This document shows positions 23,901-38,900 of a stretch of DNA of 64,000 nucleotides, one piece after another. The notes under the pieces were generated by a model, which was not told the origin of the DNA, made no database searches, and saw nothing but the letters and a program-made list of their open reading frames with translations. The stretch is from Nectonema munidae. Lineage: Eukaryota; Nematomorpha; Nectonematoida; Nectonematidae. The stretch lies in contig JAUIRK010001052.1 of the NCBI GenBank assembly GCA_030549495.1, positions 2,232,001 through 2,296,000 on the forward strand, given 5' to 3'. Position numbers and translations under genes: made by a program. Each line of letters starts with the position of its first letter. Position 1 is the first letter of the stretch.

Positions 23901-26900
23901 TTTTCTGTCAAATAAAAGACTGAAATGAGGGTAAATTTAATCACAGACTGGGTGCACACCGTAAACAATGCTATGAAAGTTGAACGTGGTAATATTCTAA
24001 TGTTCTTTGACAGCGCTTTTTATCCTATATACAAGATATTCGACTCAGCAATATATTACACTTAAGTTTGTACCAACTAACACTAGCTCTCCACTTCAAC
24101 CACTTAACCAGGATCATTTGAAGCTCGGTATTAAAAAACTAATGAATACTTCGCTTCTTACTAATCTTAATCCGCTGCAGAACTTTGTTTTCTCGAATAA
24201 ATTCACTGGACTGGAATTAGAGCTTTGGACACAATGAAGAAAGTTATTAAGAAAAATCTTTATACTTTCGCCCATGAACTTCAATAATTTAGAAAAAAAT
24301 AATTCGGTTTAGACCAATCCGACTGTGTATATATATATTCTAAATAGATGCAAGAACTCATGACAAAAACTACAAGATGTTCTATTCAAAAAACGGGACA
24401 GAACAGCATGAAAATATCTGGCCATGTTTTAATTAAGGAATGATTTGTTGTTTATCTCATGAAAAATAATATTATTTGCTACACTGTAATGCGGCCCTTT
24501 TCAAATAAGTAACGGCAATTTAAATTGATTCTGATTTATAATCATGATCAAATTTCTTTACAGGAAAAATACTGTGGACCCAATTTCCTAAGGGCTTATA
24601 CGCGAATGAGAAAACTACTCGCAATCAAAGGGGGTTAATTTCTATAGAATATTGATTGAATTCGTGTACAGTTAATCCATTTTTCGCCTTTCTTCATTTT
24701 ACCCATTTTCCAAATTATTTATTCTTAAATTGAATTTTATACGGAATTTATTTTTCAGATCTGGTTTTTGAACTGACACATGAAAGAGATCAAGGTATGA
24801 TTTTCTATATTGACTTATTTAATTTAGTGTTTTTCATTACAAAAATCACTTTTGCAAATTTTATGTTTAGGGTGTGATTACGAATTTGAAATCATTTTTT
24901 GACTAAATAACTTGGCCGTAATAATTCATATTTTACACAAAAAAATTGCGTAATAATTCAGGAGCATTTATTTGATTGTAATCTAATAAAATTTTTAATT
25001 TTTCTTCCTTTTAACGTTAAGTTCATCTTTTTATTTTTAATTTAATGTATTTTTCTACTCAGTATGTTTTTTTTAAGTTTTTTTATTTGTTTTTTTGGAA
25101 AATTTTCATGAAATTTAGTTTTGAATCAATCGTTTCAACCCTTAAGCCTCAAATGAATTAGTATATATTTTGCAACACCTAACAGTTATAGGTGTACAAA
25201 GTGTACACATGTATTTTTATGCCGGGAAAATTACTACTTTCAATATTATACAAATATAATATTTCAATATTATTTTACAAATATTCAACTTAGAAAAATA
25301 ACTCGAATTAGCGAGTCCGCCTTTGCATCACTATATGGTATATTTTCATTCCATAATGTCGGGGTTTTTTGGGGTCATAAATTTTGATTGGACATCCAGC
25401 TTTTTTAGCTTGTTATCCAATTTAACATGCATCAGTAAGCATGTTACCCCTTTCAAAAATGTTGTCAAAATAGATATATATTACTAATCAAAACACTAGA
25501 CGTTGAACAGTGTAATAGTTTACTTTACAACATTGCATACTAAGACTATTTTGACCTTAATTCTAACGCCAGGTACAATGTTCTCAAGATTTCATAATTA
25601 TTAACTTCTTTTTCTCTGAACCCTTCAATACCCCCGAAAAATTGTTAAATTTAATGTATTTTTCGAATTGGGCTTATCTTATCGTTTGAATTTCTTTCTT
25701 TCATTTTTTTTTATCAATCGTAAGAATACATGAAAGAGGCAATTTCGTGAAAAAAGCTTAGAAAATAAATCATCAATTTTAACTTTCTGATCTCCATTTT
25801 GTCCTTTAAAAATACAAATTTGAGTATTTTGGGCTTGCCGATATAAAAAACAAAATTTCTGCATTTTACTACATAAATAAAACTAACTTACCCATGATTA
25901 GAGTCCAATCTGTTCATTGTAATCGAATATACGTACTGAATTAGTTAGAAATCAAAGAAAAATGTGAAGATACAAAAATATCTTTTAGATTTTTAGCTCT
26001 ACAAATTTGGACCAGGAGGTCTAGAAACTGCATCCTGAATGTTTAATACTTTCTCTTCTTCCTAAGCCACTAGTTCTAGGTTCCCCAAAATATTCAGTAG
26101 AATCAGGAGCAATGAGGCTCTGGTCATAAAAATCTATAAAACTTGAAGAACTTGAGGAAGGAGTACAACTTTCAGAATCGGATTTTCTGCATCAGAAAAG
26201 TTTGAAAAGGAATTAATAGAAGACACGACAGAATGAAGAAATTGAGAAAACAGGAAAAAACGTTCAAAAAATGTACGAATTGAAAAGTTTATACAAAACA
26301 ATAGCGTATTGTAGTTCAATACAATAATAAGAAGACGTTATAAAAATGGATATGATGACATTTTAAGAAAAGCACAAGTACAAAAAAATGTTTCAGTAAA
26401 CGTCAAATTTGCTTTGAATTACATAATACTTATAATGATATAGATATATATTTGATTATAATGACTACTAATTTGTAGTGAATGTACGTCATGCTGAAAT
26501 TCTCGCTTTACGACCACCTCATAATTATGAAATAAAATGATCTAAAGATCAATTAGAATTGAGAATGCTGTATCTTGTTTTTAACAAAGCAATTTTGGAT
26601 GACGTAGTAGCAATAAAGAGGACTTAGAATGATGATGTCGCGTATATATTACATTAATTTTGTTTTATATCTATACGAGTGGTGGACAAACTTTGAACAG
26701 GAGTCTTTCTATGTTACTCTCGCTCCATTTTGAAATCTAAAAAGTTTATCTGAAAGTATTTTTTAACTTTTCAAAATTTTGGCTTAAAAATATCTACGTT
26801 TTATTATAATCAAGTCTTTTTTCAAAATTGTTATAAGGATAGCGTCCCTCTGTTCAAAATTATTGCGTGCGGCTGATCTACACGATCTGCTTTTCGTAAT

Positions 26901-29900
26901 TTCTACAAAAGCCCCACTCATACACATCATCCTTTATTCATTGAAATAGGCAAAGAAAGGCTTGATAAGGACGAAGAGGCCGTGGAAACAGATATTAGTG
27001 AAGATGAAGCTTCTGGTAAGTCTCTCTTTATCGTATACCTCAATCACTTTTTAGATTTTATCTCGATGAATTTAGAAAAGTAAAATACTCCCTACTTCTC
27101 TAGCGAAATGTTTTTGTGAATTGTAAACTCTGGCGTTCCAATCTGTTGTATAGATAGGGATATGTTATCTGATGTATGCATTAAAATTTATGTATTTTTA
27201 CATCGACACGCGTGATTTGATCCTCTCAAAATGATTAACCAATAGCGATTCTATGAACTTTGCTCTGAGCTAAAAACTTTTTCTTAGAGCAACGAATGAA
27301 CATAGTGAATACTTTAGACTAGTTATTTAAATTTTTAGTTATGCTTTTATTGTTAAACCTATGTAATGTAGAAAGGAATCAATTTTCCATCGTGTTCAGA
27401 TGAAAAGTTTAAAGCTAAGATTAATTTAAATATATTCCTACTTGTATACAAAATTAATTTATATTTTTGGGACTAAAAATTCCCACCAATCACTTTCCAA
27501 CCCGTTAAAATTTACAGATTGAATGATGTCTTTTTTTTTTATCAATTTAATTTTCTAGAAAATTTTGTATTTTAGTATCTATTTCTTTTACATACTGAGA
27601 TCCTTATAATTGAGATAAATTTGTTACTTTTCAAATTTAAATATAAAATAATTTTAATTAAGATCTTAGCTGTCTCTACACTATGTTATCCCATTAACCT
27701 ATTAGATGTTTCTCTACACTCGCAGACAATTTCTTGATTTTAACGGAGTTTTATATCAAATTAATTTATGTCGCTTGCTTTTCTTGAGGGTTAATGCTCA
27801 AAAAAATCTAACCTTCTTTTTGTCAAGAAGATTCTGGAGACATAATGGGATAGTATGATCGCGTTTTTACTGTAGTCCCTTCTAACTCAGTGATGATTAT
27901 TAAAAATGAAAACATTTTCCACAAAATTTCATCCCAAAATTAAGAGCGTAGATAGTGCGAGAACGGGCGGGGTTTGATTGACATGGCACAATTTTCATTG
28001 CTTCGAATTATCGGTTGGAATCCCGGCATTCAAAGCCCAGATGAACAGGAATCAAAAACAGATTCTAGACTCCCTTACTCAATCCTCAAACTTTATTAAT
28101 TTGTTATTATTAGACTTTCACCATTAATGCATTACTTGTTTAAGCTAAATTTAGTTTAATTCACTGATATACTCGATCTACTTTTTGTCAAAAATTTTAA
28201 ACTCCAAATACACTTCTTTAACAAAAAGTTTGCTCCCTAATTTACTAAAGAATATTTCAATTTTGTTCAAAAGTTTATCTGTTTTTCGTTAAATATTTAA
28301 ACGAAAGGAGAATGAAAGAATAATCGGTGTCTAAAATTCGAGTTGCCATCGTTACTACTAAAAATAACTTCGTTATTAGTATCGTTACTTTGAACAAAAA
28401 ACGCTTTGTTATCTTTATCGTTAAATTAAAAAAAATTTCATCATTTTAGTTATCGTTAAAAAAGTTTCGTTATATTTTGTTTATTTTTTCCAAAAATAAT
28501 ATTTGATTATTTTAAGAAAATAAAAAAATCAATTCAAACAAAAAAGTTAAAAATCAAAATTTAAAATAAAAAATTTTTTTTTTATTTAAAATTCATTTTT
28601 CAGTTTAAAACGTTAAAAGTTTTGTAATTTTGAAAGAAAATTTGTTGAAATCTTTGTCGAATTTTTAACCATATTAGTAATGGGCAAACTTTGCCCGCTC
28701 AAAGGATGTGGAAACCCCCCACCCCTCTGCTTTTCTTAGATTCAAAAGATTTTTTACATATATTTTTAGTGTGATATATATATTTCGAATATGCTGAATC
28801 TATAATGTAGATTATGTTCATTTTTAATGAAAATCAATTAAATGTGTCAAAAAATCGATAAAACCTGTCAATCCATGTCAAATATATAAACTTCAAAATA
28901 AATTCTACTTACAGTTGATTTCTCTGCTAATTATTTCCTTAATTTATTTATTAAACCAACTTTTGGTGTTTGATGCTAGGATGACATTGCGGTCAAAATG
29001 ACCGCATTTGAAGATTCATGGTTCAGTAAGTAAGCGTTAGTCTTTATTATTGTTATGTAGCACAACAACATTCCTGGTATGACATGTACGGTCATTTTGA
29101 CCGCTCACTCTTTTAATTATCTTTAATCTTAAAATATAATTAATTACCTTTCATTCATCTACAATTAACACACATGCTCAATATTCCATCATAAATATTC
29201 TCTTTCTCTTACTTTTCATAATTTCCGTCATTTCTTTTTCTCATAGTTTTTTGTTTTTGTTCCTTTATCATCTGTTCAAATCCTTTTTCAAAGCGTAATA
29301 GACTCTCTGCAGTAAAGGCTTCACTTTATATAAAAGATTACGCTGAAGTAACAGATAATGGTGATGAAATGTCTTATATTTCTGAAAATTCTGAATACAG
29401 TAATGAGTCAATAGATGATTTGAATGAAGATGATCAAATGGCTGAAGAAAATGACGAATTTGTTATAAACAAAAACAAAAAGACTTTTAAATTAAAAGAT
29501 GGTACACGTTGGTGTGCTGAAAGAAAAGGTAGAGAGCATCTTTACAAAATGTTTTCAAAGCTCATCCGAGTCCAACTAGTTTTGCTAATCAAAATATAAA
29601 TTTACACGCTAAATCAGCAAAAAAAGTTCCAGTTTATTCTACAAAATTGTTTTTTAGTGATAATGTTTCATTAACAGCATACAAAGCCAAATCAATTAAA
29701 GTAGTTTTGCTTTTTAGCACACTTCCCGATACATCTGTTTTCATAAATAATGACCTAAATCAAAATTCTGAAAGGATAACATTTTATAATTCAACAAAAT
29801 ATTGAGTGGACATATTAGACCAGATGTGCCGTATGTATTCGACAAAGTCTTGTACAAAAAGATGGTGATTAGCGGTTATTTTCAACTTACTTGATTTCGC

Positions 29901-32900
29901 GCTTGTCAATTCTTGGATTTTGTATAATACTTTTAATGTTTTGAAAAAATCCCGTAGGTCTTTTCTTTTACAATTAGTTGAAGAACTTTGCGAAACGCAA
30001 AACAAAAGTTCCCCAACGCAAAGTAAAAGAAAAAAAAGTGTGGAAGCTAATGTGGAGGCATCAATCACTAGTTGTTCATATAAGAATTGGAAAAGTTGCC
30101 ATTCATCCAAATGCAGAAATAAAGCTACTAATTTATGTCACAAATGTTGTTTATCAACATGTGGAAAGTGTGTAGCTAACACATTTGTTTAATGTAAAAA
30201 TGTGAAAACATTTCATTTTATTTATGTAAACTACTATTTATGTGTTGATTCAAAAATATTAAATAAAAACCTTTGAAAAAAGATTTATTTCACTAAAAGA
30301 TATACATTTTCAAAGCTGCGGTCAAAATGACCCCAATGTCATCATCATAGTAAGTTTTTTTTCTCTTCATCTTAGTGTTAATGCTCTCAAAATATTTCAT
30401 TTGTCAGTAAATTAGGTATCTTAAAAGACCTCCATCGTTTTATCTACAAATTCGTTATCAGCTGGTAGTCTCTACATCATTTCTTCTGTATACTTTATAC
30501 AGTATGTATTTTGCTATTCATTCTAAGATGATCCTTTCTTAGTAACTCTTCTTCCATAAGACATTTATTTTCTGCAATCTGTGTTATAAAACATTTTAAA
30601 GAATTTTTTTGATCAGATTTTACCCCCTCCCTAAGCATTCTGATTAAAGAAACTTCTTGTTGATCTTAATCTTTTTCATCAGTATCTTTGTATTTTATTA
30701 TCAGGCGATGAACAGATCTCTCTCTTAACGCAAAAGGAAAAAGATAGACAAATTCAATTTAAAATTACCTTGATATAGTTACTAAATCTTCACATTTTGG
30801 CATCTGTGACAGTTTTTCTAAATCTGACCTATTCAAAATTTTCAGATTTATCTTAGTCAAATGATAATTGTAATATTAACTGATAAGATATAGGTTTAAA
30901 GATTTTTCATTTGCAAAAGAGGAACTCCTTTTTCACTGTCAAAATTTTTTTGAAGCACCTGGTATTTGATCATTTTACCACTTCCTATTTCATTGGAACT
31001 AATTTTTAAAAGATTTTATAATGAATTTTGTTTTTCTTTTTTAAAGTAATTATTTCATACTCAACAAAATGAAAGAAAGTATTATAAGCCATATATATAA
31101 AAAATGATATTTTTACTATATAAGGATTTTCTGAAAAATTTTACAAATGATTTTTTTGGATACAACTGATTTTCAGGATATATCATTAATTCTATTGACA
31201 TTTCCAGATATTTTTAATCGTATATGCAAAAGAGAGAGAAGACAAAATAGAGCAGGTCGATTGGTATAAAAAAGATAAATTTTGAAAATATTTTAGGGAT
31301 TTAAATCTAAAGCACAAATTTATTGAAGCTTTCAAATATTTTCAAAATTTAAATGCGAAAATTGAGTCAAGAAATACCAGTCGATTTGGTATAAAAACAG
31401 ATACTTTATTAAAATTTTAAAAATGTTTCTGTAAACATCAGACTTAAACCGCCCATTTGATTGACACTTACAGATATTTTCAAACATTAAATGAAAAAAC
31501 TATGTTCAGAAATAAAACTTAGATGATTGCTTTGGTATAAAGAAATATATATCATGTAAAATTAGAGAGAATATTTGTCGAGATTGTTTTCAGATGTAAA
31601 CCGCACATTTGATTGACACTTATACGTATTTAAAAATCCTAAGTGCAAAAACTGAGTCGAGAAATGAAACTAGCATGGTTAATTTAATATAAAATTTAAG
31701 ACAATATTCTCGGACACAGTTTTCAGACGTAAACAGCAAATTTTAATCAGGTATTTTCAAAGCTTAAATCCAAAATCTGAGTCCAGAAATGAAACCAGCA
31801 TGGCCGATTTAGTATAACGCATATATTTTATGTAAAATTTGAATGAATGTTTTTGGAGACAATTTTTAGAAGTAAGCCGCAAATTAAATTGACATTTATA
31901 TGTATTTTCTAATCATAAATACAAAAATGGAGTCCAGAAATGAAACCAGCATGGCTGCTTTAGTATAAATACATACATTTTATGTAAAATTTGAAGGAAT
32001 ATTTTATATCAAAATTTTGTTCATTTTTGAATTTGATTCACAGTTTTTGACTTTGAAGGGTCATTCATCAACTACCATGAAATTGATATCAAAAAATGCA
32101 GCTAGCGATTTTAGAAAAAGTTGCAAAATTTAAAGGGATATTGTTTAGCCAATTTAGTACAAAAACTTTTTTAGTTAAGTTTTACGGGTCTCCTTCTCCA
32201 ACAGAGTTAAATATCAATGTCATTCAGCTCAACACTTTTTGCATACAGGGGAAATGTGAGCACATCTGGTTGGAGAAGGGCGGTTTTGGTTTTGAAAAAC
32301 AATTTATTAATTTTGTTTGAAAATAAAAGTAAAGTCTTAGAATTTTTTATCAAAATTTGGGTTATAATTATAGAGTATGCGAGTTTTTTTTTGGAAATGT
32401 ATTTACGAATATTCTTGAAGGGGAATGCAAATTAGGATAAGGAAGAAAATTTTCTATCCCAAAATTTATTACAGATTTCACTCTTTCGGGGTTCATTCTT
32501 TCTCGGGGGACTTCTCGAAGAAGGATCCCAGATTTTTATTGCATTAACATTGAATAAATAAACGCTCAAGTGGAATTATACATCAAATTTATAATATTTA
32601 AAAGTTGATACTGATTTTCAGACGTATAGAAGACATGGATTTTTTTGACATTGAGTGTTTATACAAATATAACGAAAAATTAACGAAACCGACACAATTT
32701 CCTACATTAATATGCCTTGTCGTTGTTGTTTTCGATAATTTCAAAAAATGCTTACTTGAAGTTGTATAGGATTTTATGCACTAATTTTTGTGCTTAATTT
32801 ATTTGAATAAAGATTAAACTAAAGAACTTAAGGCTGCCCCATTTTTTTCAAATGAGTAAAGAACTGAAGGAACTTATTCAAAAAACTTCTCAGAGATTCT

Positions 32901-35900
32901 AGATTTTTGGATATTTTCCTAATCGACCTTTCCTTTTTATAAACTCTTCAAATGAGTTCATGTGAGTGATAACTTTCTTGAAACCAAAAATTATTTTTTT
33001 TAATTATTATCAGATTGCCTTTTCTTTGATCGTTTATGAATTATTTTAATCTAGTTTTAAATTTTATCGTTGGTTTTTCATCACATAGTCAAAAGTACAA
33101 TGTTGTCTAATTTTTTTCTTTGTTCTAATTCTTTATATTCAGTTGATGATTTTGGAAGTATCAATTTAATGTGATAAATTTCTCATGAAATGATCAACAT
33201 GTTGAGAAAAGGAAAATTAAAGTAAGCATAAATTTAATAATTCGTATTTTTTCACTTTAGACGCTTCTCTAAAAAATGTCAAAAAAGATATTTTAACTCA
33301 TTCCTATTTTGTTCTTCCTGAAATTTCTCTTAACAATGAAACGTATCGAATGTATTTCAACAATACTTACTTAACGACAGAAACTGAAAAAAATGGAAAG
33401 ATCTTGAAAGAATATGTGCCTATAAATGAAGCAGGTGAGATCATTAATGTTCTGCTCGCTATTGACAAAGACAAAAATAAACATAAAAATCGTCACAAAA
33501 CGCTCCAAAAATACTTGAAAGGTTATGTCAATCCCTTTGTAGAAGAGAGTGAAGAAGTTAAGAAAATTTTGAACTCAAAAGTCAAATCAAAGTATAAGAA
33601 TGTCGTAGAACTCGCTAATGCAAATGAGGGAGTGAGAAACGAAAATGTAATCGCAGAAACGAAAAGTAGTGACGAAGAGAATAGCGAAGTCAGAGATGAG
33701 GAGTCTTTAAAGGAAGAACTTTCTGGTGTTGAGGCTGAAAGCGAAGATCCAGAGATGTTGAATCTTTTAACTAGCGAAATCGATCACGACCTTATTTCTA
33801 CTGACCATTATTTAAACGAAATATTCGAAGAAGAGGCTTTTCACAAAGAATTGGAAGGAGTTACCCAAGAAACCAAATCTAACGCTATACAAGAAGAAGA
33901 AGAAGAGGTGGACGATGGCGAACTGAGTTCTTTGCAAATGAATCCAATAACGATAAATGCCACGCTTCCTGATTTAGTTGAAAGTGAAGGGGAAGAAGTG
34001 AAGCATGATTTGCTCCTTAAAGATGAAGAAAGTGACTATGAAGGCAAACCTCCTTCTTCTGATGACGGTAGCGTTATATAGACTATTTTAAGGTTTAAGT
34101 GTAAAGTATAAACATCACTTCCTTCATAGTGGTCCTTCTATTTAATTTGCACTCCCCGAAGGATTAACGTAATCTCATGTTCCGATAGTTTATTTAGTAG
34201 CCAGCGAGATGTCTGCGCATTCTCGAGTTTCCACGGTGCGATTTCGCATTTGGCGCCGTCTTCGCATTTTACTTTTATTTCTTGTTTCTCTCAAACATTG
34301 CAAAATCTAAAATTTACTAGCATATCCTCTTTCTGCAAATTTCGATTTTAACAATTTTAATGCTTTAAGTTATGTAAGCACGAGTTCAACAGATAGACTC
34401 TTCATTTTTCATATAAAAAACTGATTTATAAGCAACTGGTATTTCAGATGTTAAGAACATGAACTTTTTTGTGTCTAACTAATAACACTTTAACACTGTC
34501 CTAAGAAATCTCTCTTTAACTTTTGTATAAATTTGGTATCATTTTGTTATAAAAGAAAATGAGTGAACTCTATTACTTACAAAGTAAAAATAAAAAACTT
34601 TCGGAAGTTAATGATTTCAGCTGTTGTAAAGTATTCAAATTGTTTTAAAATTTAAGCTTTTCATAGATTGAGTTCACACTTTGTGTTTTTTAGGCAAAAT
34701 GTAATATGGAGCCTAAAATTATCTATTAAATTTATTAGTTCCTCAGCCTTACTTGTCTTAGTTTGCAAAATCTTTTTTTTAACTGTGATGAATTCCTATG
34801 GTTTCATGTTTATCTAAACTCGCAAGCACCATCTTAATAAAACAAAACCACTGATAGACTTTTCAACAAATCTATATTATATACTTAAAAAGTTGTCGTT
34901 TAATGTCACGGAAGGGCAAGGTACGCGAAATCTTTGAACTGGTTGGAAAATCTTAATCTTGCCTTACTTTGGATAAAGCTTGACTTTTGAAAAGTTTAAA
35001 TGAAGTTCCTAATAATATTTCCTGGCTAAAAAATATCAGAATTGTAGCTCTTTATTCTTGTTGTGTCTTGGATAGTTGAAAGGATTATAAAAATGCATGA
35101 TTTTGGAGTTTTGAAAAATGAAAAATTAGTTTGAGTTATAAAACGTTCCCTTAAAGGTCTCCTAATCCCAAAATGGCTACGACCTTACTCTACATGCCCA
35201 GAGTAAAACCAAATATAGGAGTATGCTAAATGATATGATATTGTAAAATTAATTAAGTCAAATTTTATTCAAGAAGGCTTCGCATTTAAAATTCACCATA
35301 TTCGTTAAAATGTCAAAAATTGAACCCATTATTCATTTGTGAGTAGGCGAAATAAACGACACCGTGTAAAGGTCTCATGTTAAGCAGAAAGGCGGATAAC
35401 GGGATTGTACCAGAATTAACCCTTTCTCCAGCCTTTCACGTTTCCAACTAATTCAAGCTAATTTCATCTTCTTTCTGAAATTTTGTTTGTAATCATTTCT
35501 GGGAGAAAAAGCTTTGAAGATAATTTTATAAATCTATGCTTAATTTTACAAATAATTTAACTCTTTGGCAAAAACCGAAAGGAGTTGGGTAAGCAAATTC
35601 ATTAAATCATTCAAAAAAATATTAACGGAGTGTTATAAGAGGTAAATGAGTAGAAAAAGTAAAATTTTTTCAAATAAAATTTTTAGAGATAAGATTCCCG
35701 CGTCTAACTCCAAATTTTAAATCAAATTTGCCGTAAACTTAGAAGATGAACTGTGTCTTATTTATTATTTATTGTTTCGTATGCAAAGTGTATCCGTTAA
35801 ACCAAATTCACAATACCTCATTTTTCAACAATCTAGCTATTTATACTATATGTGCAAAATTAATCAGATTGCAAGAATCGGTTTAAACGAAAAGTTGCAA

Positions 35901-38900
35901 AAATAAAATTGAAAGTATTTGATTTTACCATTTTTTTTTATTTTGTCTTTTTACATATCTTAGTTTAAATTTTTGAATTTATTTTGATTATATTGTTTTG
36001 ATGTGTGTCATTTTTATTTAAACTTTTTTTTTTTTATATTTTAACATTATTTTCGGTTTAAATTTTCTAAAAGTTTCACAAGGAATTAGGAATTAAATTT
36101 TTGCAAATTTTTTTTCTTCAACAATTTTTTGTATTATTCCACTTTAATTTAGAGCTCTTTCTTTTTAATTGATTTTTGATATTATTTCAAAAAACACATT
36201 ATTTAGTTAGAATTGCAAAAAGAAAAAATAGAACTAAAAATGATATAGAAATACTGTTTCTGTGTTTGGTAATGCTAACTATTCATATAAGCTATTGGTT
36301 TGTGGTATATTTATTTTTAAACTAAACAACTTTCTTGAAATGGGGCTTAGTTCATCTCAAACTAAACATCTTTTTCTCATTTTGAGCTAATTGAGCAAAT
36401 GCAAAAACAAAGGATAATGATGCGCAATCTGTGAAAACTTTGACCGTGATTAAAATGAATGAGGTATAAGAAGCAGGTACGATAAAGTTAAAGGAGCCAT
36501 AAACTTGAAATAAGAATTAAGTTAACTACTAAATTAGCACCAGTATTGACAGAATGAACAAAGAAAAATGATGCTTTTTAAATCAAAATATTTCTGTCAC
36601 AAAACACCCCAAAACATACCAAAATGTCATCCAAACACTAACTTACTAAAACGCTTTGCAACTATGAAAACGATGTCCATATATGTCAAAAACAATTAAA
36701 TATTGCAAATGCAATTGCGAACCCCAAAACACCCCTTAACATACTAAAACGTCATCCATCATTCCAAAACATTAATAGAACTTAAAACTTTGAAAACAAT
36801 GTCTAAATTAAGTATATGACAAACACATTACGCACCCCAAAATAAAGAAATGTTTGGAATTTTTTGCGTGTTTTGGGGTGTGTAATATATTTGGTATATA
36901 TATAGTTAATTTCAAAGTACTTTGAAATTATTTTCATACTCTTAAAACTTTTAACGACCTTTTTCAAACATTTTTTGGAATGCTTTGAAACACTTCTTTG
37001 TTTTGGGGGACGCATCGTATCTGCTATATTTAATTCTTTTTGGAATATATGGACATTGTTTTCATAGTTTCAGAGAATTTTTAAGTTTTATGAGTGTTTT
37101 TGAATGAGAGATGAAATTTTAGTATGTTTTGGTCATGGCCTAAAATATTCAATGCTATTTATAAATAGCAAAAAAATTTCTCTGAAGAAAACAAAAATTT
37201 ATTAAATTTTGGGCTTTCAAAAGTAAGGGTTGATTTCGTCAAAGTAAATGGTAAATATTAACTTCACTTGAGAGAAAATAACAACGAAGATTATCAAAAC
37301 GAGTGTAGAGACAGGCTATGATTTCTTAAACGACTTTTAATTGTGCCCCTCACTCAAAACCAGGCTCACATGATAAATCAACGAAAAAAATAGTATATCA
37401 TCTACCTAACGTATAAAATGTCGTTTTATGTTTAAGTAAAAGTCATCGACACCTTTTTTAAATCCTTTTCTGCCCTGTTCGCAACTGATTCAACAAGATA
37501 ATAAGGCTAAGTTACTTTCATTCACTCATGGACTACTTTGTCCATTAAAAATTTTTAATTCTACACTCAAAGTTTCATGGAGCAAGTTTTCAAAGAAGGA
37601 TGTAGGGTGATTTTTCGCCCTTACAAAATTTTTCTCGTCAAAAGCACACGTAGCAAATCTTTGGATACCGAATTTAAATGGAACCAATCCTGTGTACTTT
37701 CAATATATGTTTTATATAATCAAATTTTTAACTAATCAACTATGCAACACATCTTTATTAATAAAATGTCCTCAACTCAAGTTTACATCTAAACTTCCCA
37801 CATATTTTACTAACCAATAATTTACACTCTAATAAATAACTCCAAATAATATATAATAGATCTAAATAACTAAGAAGCTTAGGAATAAAATATTAAACTA
37901 TTCAAGATTAAATAAATGAATTTCTAACTAACTTATTGAGAATTAAAATACCCAATCAGTTCGCTTATCATTAAAAAATATTTATTATGTTAAATTTGAT
38001 ATAAACGATTTTTAGCGTGAAAGATCCAAGTTTTCAAAAGTAAATTTTACTGAAAAAAATTTATTGGATGTCAAAATTTTCTTTCTGTCCAATGAAAAAG
38101 ATTGCTCAAATGTCGTGGTGAATCTGTTGTGAATTAATGAGAAAAAGATACACGCATAATTTACTAAGCAATGCGAAAACGCCAAAATTTATTAACAAAT
38201 GTAAAAGTGAAATTTCTTACACTAAAATCATTGAGAAAATGAAGAAGTTGTTCATCATTGTCTCGATGATTTTGTTTATACATTTTGTATAGAATCATGA
38301 AACATCATCTTGGTTTAACATCATTATCACACCATCATCGATTTTAAGGTAAAGCAATGCTAATGAAATTTCTTTGAATGATAGTTAATTCACTGATTTG
38401 ATTGGTTATAAATCATTCATTTCGTGATTAGTGAAATAATATTTTTTCAATATTTTATAAAATATGGTTTTTCATTAGAATATTATTGTAAAACTAAATG
38501 TTTATACAAATTTTCATTATTCCGCATAAGCAAAAGCGGCATTAAAAGAGTTATAGCAAAGAATACAAACGTTTGCATGTTTGCTCTGACATCTTTTCAC
38601 TTGTCCAGACATATTTTGAAAATGACCACTGATTTGTTCTTCGCCAAAGTGTTTAGAATGTTTTCATGTCTGCGGTTAAACTTTATAAAAGTAAAGAAGC
38701 TTTATTAGAATGCAAAAAGAGAAATAATTTTTTTGAAAAGGCACTATCGAAGGATGTGATGTTTTCTATCATATTTTAAATATAAATACATTTTATTGTT
38801 GGGAAAAATATTAATTAAATTGTATATGCATATATTTTACACCTATTGAAAGTGTAAATTGTGCGAAATTATTAAATGTGTGAAAAAATTTATTTTTTAG

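Noticed and set aside
38876-38900. ATG at 38876 as a gene start
   Set aside because: It lies upstream of a clear acceptor at 38899-38900; phase and module homology show 38901 is an internal exon start.
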